NCBI GenBank assembly: GCA_018881555.1
Contig: JACAXG010000074.1
Span: 2,425,081 to 2,489,080 of the forward strand
Direction: 5' to 3'
Origin: Amblyornis subalaris
Taxonomy: Eukaryota > Chordata > Aves > Passeriformes > Ptilonorhynchidae
DNA length: 64,000 nt
Of the stretch, positions 14,701 through 29,700 are shown piece by piece. The notes under the pieces were generated by a model, which did not search any database, was not told the DNA's origin, and worked only from the letters and a program-made list of their open reading frames with translations. Position numbers and translations under genes: made by a program. Numbering within the stretch: the stretch's first letter is position 1; each line of letters starts with the position of its first letter.

Positions 14701-17700
14701 CTGTAAGACTTTCTGTAATATATGATATAATTTCATTGTGACCTTTATCTACTACTTGGATTTATATTGTAAACTCTTGGAGTGAAGCAGAAACTTTCTC
14801 TTCTGTAATTTTAATATGCAGAGAGAGGGTCCTGGTTGCTGCTGGAGCTCCTGGGCATTGCAGGAATTAAAACCATGAAATATTGTGTTCATCACTGTTG
14901 GAATAGGAAGTTCTATAACATCTGAAATAACTACTCTCTATACTGGATCTAAGCTTAATCTTGGAATTTAGGCTCACATATAAGTATTTGATCTTCATGG
15001 ATATTTGTGATTTTTTATTTTAAAAAGTGTTACTTATGTTGTCTCTCGCTTCTCTAAACTACCCAAATCAGACAGTTTTCCAAACTGAGTTTAACTTTGT
15101 TCATCTTTTGGACACAGTTATTTCTTAAGCACTGAAGAGTCCCCAAGAGGAAGACAGCTACACAGGTAAGAAGTACATGGGGCTGTGTTACCAGCTTCTT
15201 CATCCAAGCCATAAGTGCTGTGGTGCTTGGGTAATCACTCATATTGTGTAAAAATTAGTATGCTTGAGCTGTAACAAGGAAAGAATCACAGCTTTCCAAA
15301 ATTAAAATTGCCGGTATTTCACATTTTCTAAAAAATNGAAAAGTTTGTGACACAAAATGGTTTTACTACTTACATCTTCACTATTCCTTTATAAGCATCT
15401 AAAAAGCTAAACCTAAATTCAAGCATTTAACATGACGGTGTTTTAAAAGTAATGAAAGTTTTCTAAATAAAAGTATTTATAGGGTTTAATTATGTAACTT
15501 AAAGTAGGCAAAGCACCTCACCCTTTCACAAACCTCAGTGCTTAAATCTGAAGTTGGTGAGGTTTTCCTGGTGCTGTACTAATACTGTTACCCCACAGCA
15601 CTGTTGGTTACTGGAGTCCCAGNGGTGCTTTGGGCAGGTTTTGGATCCTGTGCACATTGCCCAGTTTACAGCACAGCAGCCCACTGAGTCACCTGAAAAC
15701 AGTTTGCATCAGGCACAAAAGGAGTCTGTGGTGTTTTGGCAAGTTTGGGGACTAAAACAAACTCTGGCATTGTGATGAGCTAATTCTTGTTTTTTTTGTA
15801 TTTTATTGCAATGTAAAACGTTCCTGATCATTTTTTTCCACAGTGTATCAACAGTGGGATCACTGAATCGTCAGTGTCTCTCCTGTAACTTCTTGAGAGA
15901 CCAGTGCACATACTTCAGTGCAAAGTTCAGCCCCATGAACAGGCATTTTCTGCTGCACTGTAAAGGTAAGCCAATGGCACAGCCTGGAATAGTGTTTGCT
16001 TCTGAATTAGTGTGTTCCCTTGGGAAGGGCATTAGGCTGGAGTCTAGCATTTAGCTCAGTAGTGGATCACTCCAAGTTCTGTACAGAGCCTATTCCAAGA
16101 TTGTAAGTAAAGATGTTCTGTGTAATAGCAAATTACCAANTGATGTCAGAAAGCTGCTCCAATCCTGACCCTTCTGTCCAGGTAAAGGACATCGACTTAA
16201 ATTCACCCTAAAGAAAAATCCTTCACCAAAAAAGTTTGCAATTTTTGGTGGTGGTACTGTGGTTTGTAACAGCTCCATTATTTTATGTATTGGAATTGAC
16301 CTTGTGTGACTACACCTAGTTAAGAAATGAGGGCCTGTGTTCTGTAACAGTGTTTGTACACGTGTATGTGCAGTGTTTCTACACACACCCACCCCTGTAC
16401 CTATGTCTGTGTGTGTATCTACCGAAAACCAGCTGTGGTTTAATCCCCAGAGACAGATCCTCTCTAGCAATACAATTGCAATAAATAACTCCCAGTGTTT
16501 TGTTGTTAGCTGCATTCCAGTAGCACGAAATGGCACCAATTGGCTTCAGAATTTCTGTATAAACAAAAAACTAGAATCATCCTACACAGAGAAATTTATA
16601 ACCTACACGCAGGAAATAAACACAGATATATAAGTGATAGAAAAGGTTCAGAAAAGCATGAGACAAACAATAATAAAGTATATAGATAGACCTGTTGTCC
16701 TTGAAACTTTCCAAATTTTACAGACACCATCCCCACCAGTGTTTTTGCATAGTTAGGATCAGAGTGAAAAGAATAGAGCGCAATTCATCTGAACTACATA
16801 TGAATAGCTCATTTTATTTGCATGCATTTTTTCTATTTCTTTTGCAACTCTACTTCTTCTTTCCCCACAAAAATAAAACACCTGCTGACTTGGGCATTGA
16901 ATGTATCCAGAGAAAGAAACTAGGAATATATATTGGCTAAGATGAGGGGTTTGGTTTTGGGTTTGTTGTTTTGGGTTTGGGTTTTTTTTGTGGAAATGCA
17001 CCTACAATACAAAGCTGATTAGAAAAAGAATATACAAACTGTATGGTTTGTACAAGGTTAAATCTGGAACAAAAGTTCCAAGTTAATTTTATCTTGAGCT
17101 AAGTTCTGAGGAGCTAATCTTGAGGTCCTTCTCTGAGTAATGAGCTCCTCATGCTTTAAGTAGAGTTTTCCCTTGTGCTTGACATAATCCCTATGGGGTA
17201 AGTCTCAGATTCCTGCAGGAGGGAGGGTTGATAAATTGGGAAGAGTTTTTTGCCCTGAATCAGCAATGTGCTAGGGTCCAAAAGCNTCTTGTTATTATTT
17301 TAGCAAAGTGTATTCAGCCTGTAATTTTTAACGTGTTCCTTTGATATAACCATGGGGATGCCAGTAGGATGTCGTGCACGTGATTGCTCACAGGCTCATG
17401 CCTTTGGAGATGGCAGTTCTCTGTTTGAGCTGATAAGGCTCTCGGGATTAAACCTACACTCCACTGAGTTGCAACCAGTAGACCACCCTAAGCCGTAGGT
17501 GCTGGGCAGGGATGATTAACCACTGTCATTAATTTTTCCTGCCTCTGACATTAATGTGTAGCTGCTGCCTGGGAGTTATTCAGGGGCCTTGTGTTTCCTC
17601 AGAGCTTGGCAGGTGCAGCAGCAGCGTGGCCCCTGTGTGGTGCCAGGGCCCTGGGGTGGGGTGGGCATTTGACAGGTTCAGAGTTGACTTCAAGATCACC

Positions 17701-20700
17701 ATAGAGCAGGCATCAAAACTCTTCTGCTTGTTAAGGATATGAGATAAACTGCTTCAAGGAGACCAATGGCACATCTGCTGTGTGCATACACACTCATTTT
17801 CCCACAACACAAAGCCTTTACCGAATTGTTACTAAAGCAATTTGCCCAGAAAAGTCCATGGGGGACTCTGGACTGGTTCGACCTGTGTAAGTTTCAATTC
17901 TTCCACCTCCTGTTTACCCACGAGCACCTTTATTAGGATGGTTTTTCCTTCTTAGTTTCCCTCAGCTAGGAGATCTGTCTCATTATACCAGCTGTATCCA
18001 TCTCCGGAGATTCTCCTGAGTGAGGAGTTATTTCTTGCCTGGTAAATGGAGGACTGGCTCCACAGCCTCTCAGTTTTGGCAGGCACATCCTTTGCACTTA
18101 TTTTCCACACTGGTTGTAGATTTTCCCTTTAGCACTTCATAAACACTAACAGCTATTAGTCTCTCTACTCAAACAAAAAATTTTCACAAATGGATTGTTT
18201 CTCCCCTTTTCGACAAGGAAATAAACTGTGGGTTTAGGGTTAGTAACAGGAGGTTGATGGGAAATCCAAGAGCTGTGCTTAGTTCTGATGCTCTGTAACA
18301 CAATGCCTGTAGCACAAGTCTGTGTTTTTTTCCTCTGATTGGCTTTTTATTCTACTGCAATCTCCCTTTTTTCAAAATCTGTCATCATCCTTCCATCTTT
18401 TAGTATGACAAATAGAGCTGGGCTGGAAAATGNCAGTGCTTTCCCCCTCAGAAGTGGTCTTTCTAAATAAGAATCTAAAGCAAAATGACAAATTCAGAAG
18501 AAGCAAAAAGAGCTGGAAATAAAAACCAAAGCAAAAGAGACATCTGAAGAAATTACCTTCATAGAGAGCTAAAGCAGAAAGCTGTGATTTGTCAACAATC
18601 TACCTGTAGGATTTTTGTCAATTGTCNCCCTTGAGGCAGAGAATGAAATTGATAAAAATCTTCAGTGAAGGCTGTGAATGCCATCATACTATTTATTTCA
18701 GGTATTTACATTTCCCTGGGCTCATGCCATAATTAATTGAGAGAGACAACCTCTCAAAACACTGAAATTAAGCTCTGTCGCTGAACTCTCAAAGGGAATT
18801 GTTTTTTCTCAAAAAGAGAGTTGTAACTCCTAATTTCAGAGGGTCCATGCCTTCATCTGCCACGACGTCCTCGGGGACTTCAGCTTTTCTGCATTGTTCT
18901 TCCTCACCAAATAGTGACTGAATGCTTGTAATTTAAACTTTTTTTTTCCACTGAGGTAAAACTAAGCTTCTTGTGTGCAAATTCCATGTTGGGGGTGGGG
19001 TCACAACATTTCCTTTTGCAAGTTTGCACTAGTGAGGATCTTCAGGGCAGGGACAGCAATCTGCTCCTGAGTGTGCAGAAACGGGCTCATGCCAGTTTCA
19101 CATACCATCTTCTGCGTTTGCACAGTACCTGGTGACATGAGGAATTATTCCTGATGCTTTTAGCTTCTTAGTGGTACAGTAAAAATAAAGTGTCTGAAAT
19201 AGGATGAGATTGCATTACACCTAGATTTAGCTGTGATGCTGCTGGTTTTGCAGAGTTGGCATACCAAGGGAACTTCTTAAGGAGATAATTAAGTGAAATA
19301 TAATTTTTCAACACCTCTATAGCTTTTCCATAGAAAATATATATGAATATTATCACTAATTCACTTCCCAGTCAACCTAAAGTTTCTGAATGTCAAACTG
19401 CTATATTTTAAACAGCACCATTAAGTGGCTCCATAATTTTTTTATTCTTCACTTATAGCTAAAACATGGAGATTATAAAAAAAAGGAATGCTCCTTCTGG
19501 GTGCAGGGTCTGGACTGCTGAAGAGGCAGAGGGCAGTCTCTGTTTCACACTTTGTTGGTCTTGTAGTCCAACCTGTGTTCTTCCCAAGAGGCAGCAGTGG
19601 AGCTGGTCCTCTGTTTGAAGGGAATTGTGTGTACAGAGCTTCCAGGATCCCATCTTATGTGGTAACTGGTGCTCTCATTCTTTGTTACTGAGGTACTGAG
19701 TACTAACTACCCTACACTTCCTCTGTTTTTCTTCTCTCCCGAAAACAGGACCAGGTGTTCCAGTTGTTAGCGTGCACAGGACAAGTAATACTGCAAGTGA
19801 GTATATTTATGAAATGAGTACATCTTCTTATCATCCTCGATGGTTTGGGGGCGTGTGTGAGAGGGGAAAGGCAAGTACATGAAAACTAATAGGTGGCTTA
19901 TTCATATGAAGTTCTATTAGTTACCTTTTAGCAACATCAACATCAGCAAGTGATAAGGAAAGAAGTAAATCAAATGANTAAAACTTTTCTAGCCTTTTCA
20001 GATATGTCTTATCCTAAATGCATATGACTCATCTTCTGTTTGCACTTGAGTAAATCAGATGGCAGGTTGGTCTGCCTCCTTTTCAGTTTCTCTGTAGATC
20101 AGGCTGCCATTGCAGTACACCTTCTGTAATTTTAGAGATGTTTTTAAAGTTACAATCCAATTATGTTGAAGTCAGGTACAGCCCTTGGATGGTTGATCAT
20201 AAAAGCTGACCTACNTATGGTGACTTAGTCCTTCTATTTCTCAAATCAGAACAACTCCACTGAAGTTTTCAATGGAGACAAATCCAATAATAAAGGCTTT
20301 TTAGGAGGGTATTCTATACCCCTATTTGTAAAGTTTTACTCATTNTTTTTTTGTGTATTGGCACCAAATCTGTTGCTGTTTCCTGGCTGCTGAGGTGCTT
20401 TGTAATGGAAGACTGTCCTTCAGCAGTAACATTTTCCTCACCTAGGAACTCCTGCGGTGCAGCAGAGGTAACAACTCTGCTGCCTGCAGCCCCATTGTGA
20501 CTCCACTAGCATGAAGCTGTGGATTACAGGAATGGAGGACATCTTTCCATTCAAAAGCACTAAACCAATTCTTACATATCCTCATTTCATCAATTGGATT
20601 ATCCCCAGGATTTTTCCCAGAATCCAAGAGCCCTGAACTGCACCTGTCTGCATCCCCTTTGTCATGGGCCAGTCCCTATTCAGCCGTAACAGTGGGGCTA

Positions 20701-23700
20701 ATTTGCATGTTGAAGTGGCATCCTGATCAATAGTGCCATGCTATGAAGTGTTAATTAATGTCTGCACTTTGGCTTCCTGGTTTTTTTTCTTTTCTTTTTT
20801 TTTTCTTTTTTTTTTTTTTTTAAATTTTAATGCCATTGTTTGTATTTGCAAAGCTCAGTGCCATGGCACACCAAGGGCAGGGAGTTTTATCCAGCTCAAC
20901 AAGGGGTAGCTGCTGCTCAAAGTGAATTCAGTGGCTTCTGTAGAGCTCCTCTGTTCTGTGAAGGCAGACTTTTGCTCTTTACTGCCTGCATCTGAAGTAC
21001 TGTTGAGTGTGAATTACTGAAGCAGAGATTTATGTGCAGCACCTTAGAGTAAAATAAAGCATGTCAGGATAGAGGGATGTTGTTTGTTGGAACAACAAAA
21101 AGCCAAATAATAAGAGAGATAATTTACCATTAGTGTTTCAGTGCAAGATTAGATTATCCTCTTCAATTCATAAAGGAATGATTAAGGATTACTTCAATTA
21201 TTCCATCCTCAGACTATAATTATACCATTTTGGTTGACTGCCCAGAACAAGCATTCTCCTCAGATTATCTGTTTTGGCCCAAAGTGAAGAGTTTATTATT
21301 TAATTAAAAAATGTAAATTTTGGAAGCGAGATCGGTAATTTGTGGGGGGGGAAAAAAAAGAAAAAAAAGAATAAATTAGTCATTATTTCACATGTAAAAG
21401 GGTGGCTTCAAACTAGTCTGCAGGTTTAAACCAAGCTGGTGTCTTGCTCTTGGTTGAAGTGCAGAAGACAGATAAGGGCATGCAGTGACCACATTCAGCT
21501 GTGCTGGTAAATATTGCCTTGGAATGGGTAATATTGGGGAAAAGGATGCCTGAGTGAGGCTTAGGATATTGCCCAGCAGAGTAGCCTTGTGCTGTAGCAG
21601 CTGCTGTTAGTGCTTGTCAGAGAGGCTGATACTCATGTTGGTCATCAGAGACTTCATTGGTGGTGGTTGATGAAAACAAAGCCTGCCAACGCCAAAAAAA
21701 TGGACTAGATGTGTTGCAAAGTATTTGCATTATAAAAAAGTATTTGCAGAAGGAATTAATTTACAAGATTTATCACTGCACGTTTGTCTCTTTTTCTTTA
21801 ATTTTTTGAATCTCGATTTTTCTCTGGTGTGATGACTCTCCATGCCTTTCAACATGCTTTTTCTTCCTGTTTTCTAGAGTTTTATATTTTGGAAAATAAT
21901 GCTGTGTTGAAAGAAGCTGTTTTTAAGAAAAAGAATTACAAGATTGAAATCAAAATGCTCCACATTGAGGATTACGGTAAATCTGGCAAAATGTTATTTT
22001 AGCAAACCAAAAGCTTTCTTACAATGTTACTGTTTTTCATCTGTGTAACTACCAGCCTTTAATGTTGTGCTCTTTTCTTAAAAGAATTCCCTTTACAGTT
22101 GTCACTGCCAAAAGATTTCACGGATCGAAACCAGTATGCCCTTCTGTTGATAATGTAAGTATCTGTTTAGAATCACTCAAAATAATAAAAAATTGATTCA
22201 TAGAAAACACTTAACTCTGAAATGAATTTTTTTTTATTTTTTAACCTTTTGTAGGAAAAGTATGTCGTGGATTTGAGTTGATAAATCAAAAGGCTTGTTC
22301 GTGGGAGGATTTTGAGATAGGTGCTGTCTGGTAGAGATGCCTGGGGTTTTTTTGAGCCAATCACACCTAACTCTGCTTCCCTGTACTTTTGTGCATGGGG
22401 GGCACTGGCATTTCTGATTCTGTAGCTTCGAGTAGGTCCGTGGTCTTTCCTGGGCCCATACTGAGGTGATAGTTACAGACTTGAGCTGCTGAATGATCCC
22501 AGATTATCTTAGGTGATAGGACAGAGAGGCATAAACCTGCTTATTTCCAAGCCCAGTTTGTGTTTCAAAACTCAGAATTTTCAGTTGTAATTATCTGCAG
22601 TTGTGGAAGCTCTCGGCTTTAATTGGCTCACAAATGTATTTTTCTTGTGGGGAAACAGGACACATGGATATTATTTCATCTTTGCAGTATTTGCCAGCAT
22701 GATCTTGGAGGCATGATTATATTTTAAGCAGCTCTCAGAAGAGTGCCAAAGGCAAACTGACTCTGTGAATTGACCCCAGCAGCACTGCAGGGACTTGCAA
22801 AGAGTTGTGCTTTTTCCTTTTTCTGAGAGGAAGGGAACACCAAGGTGTTAGCAGTGTAACGCTTCCCTTTTCAAATATCCTGGCAAATACAGAATCTGCC
22901 ATATACAGTTGTGATAAAATATGGGGTTGTATACTCGTGGAGAACCTAGAGAAGACAGAAGGGAAAGATCAGAAACCCGAGAAATCCAAAGCCAGAAATC
23001 ACAGGAAAAGGGGAAAAAAAGCTAAAGAAAATACCATTTTTGAAATGTTTTTAGATATCAAGTGTTGAAAGAACTGAGAACAGTATTGAGGCAAGATCTG
23101 AATTTAAACTTACCAAAGTACCCAGTGAGCGAATAATATGGCCAAGTCATAATGTATGGATATTTTTTAGAATTGTTTTATTTTTTTTAATGGAGGGCAT
23201 ATGGGATAAAAAGGAAATTCATCAACTTATGAACACAGATTGTTGTATCTACATTTATAGTATGAGGACAGTGCTTTTAGGTCAGATCCTTACCTTTGCA
23301 ATACTGAATTCCCAGCGTTACCTTTAGCAGGGGTTATTTTTAGAAAACCCTATACACTAGTGAAAGTATGAAACTGAAAATTTGAAATCTGTCCTGGCTG
23401 ATGTGATGCAGCATGTTCTGTGTCCTCCTCTTCCCTAGAAGAAAAAGAAGTTACATTAAGTTACATTTCTTCAGCAGCTTTTTTACAGACTTTGAACTCA
23501 GGTTGCCAGCAATCCCTTTTTCTGTTAAAGATGTCCCCAAATGAAATATAAAACTGAAAACTGTCACTGAAGTTAAGGGAGGCTCCCTTGTGGGATGATT
23601 ATTTGAGCCTAATAAATTCAGCCTAGCTCCTGAGAAAGAGCGATTGGATGTCTGTGGGCGTACAGGGCGTAATTTCTTGACCCACACAGCTCCAAATTGA

Positions 23701-26700
23701 CATCCTAAGATTTATTTCATGATCAGAAGTACTACTTTCAAAAAAAAAAGAAAAGTATTCCGGTCCAAGGAGAACATGTAGCTTTTATAGAGAACACTGA
23801 TTAGTTGTGTAGNTGATACCATTTCCAAGATACTTGACTTTTCTGAGTCCCAGAGTGGCACTGTTGGGACTGATTGAGAAACACCCTGTTCCTACTGCCA
23901 GCAGGCTTAGACTAGAATTAGTGGCTGGTAACAAGTGCTGTCTTTCATGTTGTTCAGCTGCACCTACCTTCTTTCTTACATGATTTTGATAAGGCTTCTG
24001 TATTCATGCAAGGATGTCTGTGGGTGAATTTGAGCTTCCAGCACATGGCCCCCAGATGCCCGAGTGTTAAGGCTGAATCCTGGAAGGAAACCTGTACCAG
24101 TGGAATCTGGCCCTGGTGTGAAACCTGGGTGTGAACTGAGTACAGTTCCATGTAGATACAAGCTCAGCTTAAGGACTGGGACCTGATTGTGCTGTAACCT
24201 TCATCATAAAGACTGCGTGAACATTCATCCGTCAGCAGGTTCAAAGCAAGCTGCAAGGCTCAAATAGTAGATCATTGTATTGCTGTGTTAAAATTCATGT
24301 CCATCTGGATGGCTGGACTGTCTAACAGGTCTCATGTAGAAACCAGTTATGTTGGCTAGCACTATTTTTCTTTCCAGAATTGTGCTGAGTAGCCCATAAA
24401 ATGTTAAAAAGATTAAAACACTTTCCTTTCTTCTGTTTGTTCTCCTAAAGCACTAATACATTTCACACACAGTTTCCTTCTGATATAATACATACAGTGT
24501 AGCTACATATTAGAAAGCTGCACAGTAATTGCCTGAAAAAGTGATTACCATCTCTTTTCTATATAATTAAGATCAAAGTTTAAATTCCAGATCCTTGATT
24601 TGCTCATTATGGTTCACCTTCCTCATTAAAAAAGTTGGAAGATACACTTCTTGGTAACACACAGGAAATGATTAAGTAAAGACTCTGGCATTTAATCTGG
24701 GTAATAAAATCAGAGTTGATAATCATTCTGTATTTTGCTTTGATTGTAATTAACCTCATCCCTTCAAATGTGTAGATAATGTATCTTAAATATCAGTATC
24801 TATAATTTAACGCCATTTAAAGTTGTCCAATATGTAAGTGGATATTGTAAAACTGAATCACTGGAAAGATTGTTCTGATATTTGAGGGGAAAAAAACCAA
24901 CAGGTATTCTTCAAACTAACAGTGAATTGTCCCCAACAGATTTCTGTCTGTTTATTTGTTTACTTGTTTTCTTATATTTTGGTAATAAACAGGAATTGGT
25001 TTACCTGGTTTTGAACTGATGAAAGTTTTAGGCCTTGCACAGGGAATCAAACCTGTTCATGCCTCCAGTGAGGACACTCTCGGGACTGAAAGCAAGGTCA
25101 GACACTAGAGTTGGAAGTGAAGGTTTCTTGCAGCTTTGAGAACAAGTCATTACAAGACTAGAAAAAATAGAGAGAGGCATACTGCAAGTATTGGGAAATA
25201 TTCGAGATCTGAGGTCCAGTGACGCTGCCGATTAACAGCTGTCTTTTGTACCTTTCACTTGTAAAGGGTGTTACTCATTTTAACTGGCAAGAGAAGGAAC
25301 AGTGTAAAAATATCTGGTGGATTCCACTACTTAATTGCAATATGTTTGTAAGGAGGACATTCCTGAAGAGCTTTGTGTTTGGCCAGTTTTTCCTCTAAAA
25401 CAGCTGAAAAGTTTACTTTTTAGGGGATCCCTAAGTCATGTGAATGACTCCTGAATTGCTCTGCCAGCCATCCAGTTCATCCCTGTATTCATCCTGCCTC
25501 TGCAGAGCGTGCCAGTGTTTCACTGAGCCTTTGTGTTTCTGTTACATAAAGTATTTGATGGAGAGTATTTTCTTCTTTTTTTCTCTTTTACATTTTCTTC
25601 CTCATTCTTTNAACTTTGTAATATTTCTCAAGGCCTAGAGGGAGGATTCATTTAGCTTAGTGTAAAAGAGGAATAGACTGGAGGCTCATTCCAGCTGTTT
25701 CATTGGCAGTAGCATTCCTGGTGCGGTGATGGATCCGCTCTCTTCCTTCAGTCTTGTCCACACAAAAATCTTGGGGAATCATTGAGCTAAGATCCATCCT
25801 CTTTCAGCTTCCCCTACTCCCACTTTCCCCACAGCAATACATATCTTACTCTGTGCATAAATGCTCATTTTATCTTCTGTAGAAAAGACAAGAGATGATT
25901 CAAAACTTCACTTCCTTTTCTTATGACATAGGACAGGATAACATCTCCTGTTCTCAAAATTGTATTTTTAAAGTCTTCAGCCCCAAGGGTTTCAGAAAGA
26001 TATTTCAAGAATAACAGTTTTATTTTTCATACTGTGCTGTGTGTTTCATTCCTGCCTATCACGTGTTTTCTACCCTCCTCATGGAATCTCCTCTGGTCAT
26101 ATATTTTAATTCGTGTGGCCATATTGCAGGGGGGAGTTGTAAACACACCGTCTGTCTTTAGTTGCAGTCTGCTATATCTAAACAGGGCATATGAACAGAG
26201 GGAAAAACCTTGGGGTTCTTTGTTCTCCATGTTTGAGGCTATTCAGGTTCTCTGATTTTTGACCAGTAATGGTGAGTGTGGTAGGAAGCTGATGCTCATG
26301 AAGAGATGCTCATGAAATCTGAAAGAAAAGTAGATTTTACTATTGCACCAGGTTTGCAAAACGATCTTTCCCCACTCTGTGTCACCATAAACAGAAGATG
26401 ATGTTTTCAATAATATTTTTTTTTGTAGATTTTATTCTTTGATCTGTAGTCTTTCTCACTTATTTGCTGTCAAGTTATCTTTTCCATATTCTGCATCAAA
26501 TCCACTGTTTTGCAGAAACAAAAAGACATATCCTGGAAATTAAGCAGGGATAACAACAGTTTTTTGCCATGCATCTTTTAAAATTGTCTTCCCCCCTGCT
26601 TGGTCAGTCCTATAACTTCTAAAATTCCTATTCAAAATCTTGTCAGTTTTTAACTGATGCAAAGTGTGCAACAAATTTTGCTGCAGTCATGATAGCAGAG

Positions 26701-29700
26701 TGGCAGAGGAGTACTGCTCAGAGTACAGCAGCTTCTCTGCTAGCGCTGCATTATTCCCTGTAGGCTGTAACGCCAGCCGTGAACAGAGACTTCAGTTTAA
26801 GCTTTTGGTTATAGAATCTGAAAGAACAGGTTCTTCTCTTTCCAGCAATATATGAACTTATAATGAGCTGCCCCTTTTTCCAGCCAGTCTGAGGTGTATG
26901 TGCCTGCCTTGCAAGAAGCACACCAACTCCCCACTGAGGTCAGTATTGGTATATTATTGATGATTTCTGTCTGTTCAAGCAGTACCATGGTGCTGAACGT
27001 CAGCAGTGTGCCCCAGCCNTCGGCAGCTGTGCTGCCACAGTGAGCTCCAAATCCCAGTGGAGTCACTGTTCAAGACACACTGGGCAGCTCTGAACCTTGA
27101 AAGTCAGGAGCAAAAATAAAAAAAAAGGAAAATGGAAGAGCTCTCATGTACAAGGAAGAAAAAAGAATCAGGAAGAACTGGGCATAGTCTTCATTTGAAT
27201 AATTCCTTTAGGAATCCTTAAGGATGTTGAAGAGCCTGTAGCCTTGCATTGCCCTTTTGGTGCTGGCTTTGATTTTGCTGTAGTGCTTTGGTGAGTCCAT
27301 GATTCCCTTAGGGCCATCCATGCTCGGGTGGGAAGAAGGTTTTTGTGTTTGTATCACACCTAAGCATAAATGGCATGGAATTTCTTCCAGACTTACTAGT
27401 GGGGTCAAGAAATAATTCTGTGAAGAGCGTACCACTGAACAGTAGTTAATTATAGTTAGGCTGTGAGTAGGCATAAAACAAAGGCTGACCTTTGAGATGG
27501 CTGTAAACCCAGGCCAAACTTCCCAAATCAGGCTGTGCACCTATTACTGCCCTATAGTACCAGCCTTGCTTTGTTACAGAGCCCTCAGGATGNTGTTCAA
27601 ACTTGTATAAAGGATTAATACCTTGCAGAAGCCCCACGTAAAAGTTCAACAATGGGGTCTAAATGGTGCATAAAATATATGCTGTCTCTCTGTGGAGGAC
27701 AGAAGCACACCCCAGATACTCAGTATCATTTTATAGTGGTGGCTGAAGAGTAAAGAGACCTTTTGGTGCTAAATGGGAATTTTGATATGCGGAAATAGCT
27801 TTAGATGCCTGTCACAGACTANGTATATGGACATTCTTGACATAAACTAGCCGCTGGAAAATTGCTTGCAAAAGCAATACATCAAACATCCCATCATGCA
27901 GGACTGGAAGATGTGTACTGTTTAAAGTCTGAGCCCAAAAGTAGCCCAGCTATGCCCTCCAAAAAGGAGCTTGGGAAACCATCACTGCCAGTTCTCGCCC
28001 ACCGAGAAACTTGCTGAGGTTCTGTTTGTTGTTCCTTTCTTAACAGAAGGAATTCTCTGAGGGTGTCACCTTTGATTTTAAGCACTTTGTGGTTTAGAGA
28101 AAGGCTTACAAATGTAATGGTTCTTCACCTCTTCCAAAGTGTCTAGAAATACAACATATATACATACACCAGANGTATATATAACCTAGACATAGAACAA
28201 GTATAAATCAAATGTGAACACTGTATTAGTTTTGTTCTTACATTGGATGGGAAGGAAGCAGNCTGACTCATGATATTTTCACTTCTGTGGGGTGCATTAA
28301 ACTGCTGGAAAGTTAGCTAGGCAAACGTGGATATTTCTGACATATCTTATTGGGGAAAGTTGGAAGAACTTACAAATAATTATAACTGGTCTGAAGCTCC
28401 TATTACTGGAAGTAATGATAAATACTTTGTGAAAACATCTGTGTCAATGTGTAGTGCTTCTGAAAACCTTGCTCTGTGCAATGAGCAGAAACTGGAAGTA
28501 TTGTTCTGCTCCTTATTGCAAATAATAATGATTCTATACTTTCTGAATCGTGTTTTCTGCAGAGCTCATGTGACAGTATTTCCAAAGTCATTGCTTCGCA
28601 TTGTTAGCAATTAGTGTAATCACAACTGAATTGGTTAAGCTCAAAAAAAAAATTCCCTTCCTTTTTATAAAGCCAATTATAAACCTGATGCAGAAGATAA
28701 TGGTAAATCAAGCATAACATGTTGTGACTGAGTCTGTAACCAAGTAATCCTGATTTCAGTACATGGTATAGCAACTACATAGATAGGTCTGACTCAATTT
28801 GAGAACATTTGTGTTCATCATGTGCTTGCNAATTAACTGAGTGATTACCTTGAAGGTGGTGTGTGTTATCCACAGCCAAGCCCAGATACTGAATCAGCAC
28901 ATTATTGTATATAGAAGACGGTAGTTATTGTAGGGTATTTTATCTCTTGTTCCTCCCTAAGGTTCACATAAGTCTCTTTGGCAAAATAATAATTTCTNTC
29001 TTCATCTTTCTTTCACCTTAGACAGGATATTCCCACAGACCATCCAATTTAATTTCCATACAGCCAGCACAGACACTTTTACATTTTAATTTGCATTCAA
29101 CTGGCAGATGCAGCCTGCATAGAACTATTTTGCATTTGGTACAACTTCATGGTAGCCTGCTCTTTTATTCTGTGTTTATCTTGGGGGAAAATAATGACAA
29201 ACTTCCCTTTTAAAACTGACATTTTATTTTCTTTNTAAGGAAAATAGTGTATTTGGCTTCAATGGAAAATCTTACCNTTCTTCTGGAAACTGCATTCTCC
29301 CATTCTGTTTCACCTTTTGTGCTGCAAACCACCTTTTTTTTTGGTCATAAAATAAACTTATCACTCCTGCCTGCATCCATTTCTTNCTATGAATTTGGAT
29401 GGAGAAAATATAATTTTCTCCGGTGTATACTTTAGTCCTCTTTGTACTCTATTTCAAAAAATCCATTCAAGGATACAATAATGCAATTATTTTTGTTTTT
29501 TGAGAAGACATCCTTCTCAATAGTATTACGTGTCCCACAAAATGGTAATCAGGGCGCTGAATGAATTTACCTTTTTTGTGTGTTTAGTGCGACTTCACAA
29601 ATCCACCATGAGCCTTCTCAGACCTGAGATGGCCATTAGTGATTATGTTTTGGGGTTTTTCCCTTCACTTTGTTATAAGCAGCACCACGTGCTTTAGTTG

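Larger units (their letters stand above)
19797..21877 (+). other. DPP10: DPP10 intron
   Basis: A 2.1 kb intron that contains the possible old repeat at 20,241, the T-rich tract at 20,781 and the polypurine tract at 21,343. AT-rich complex sequence lies at about 21,120-21,310. Confidence 0.85.

Noticed and set aside
16090..16539. 149-codon minus-strand open frame in a DPP10 intron
   Set aside because: No recognisable domain; it includes an N and low-complexity sequence; consistent with chance.
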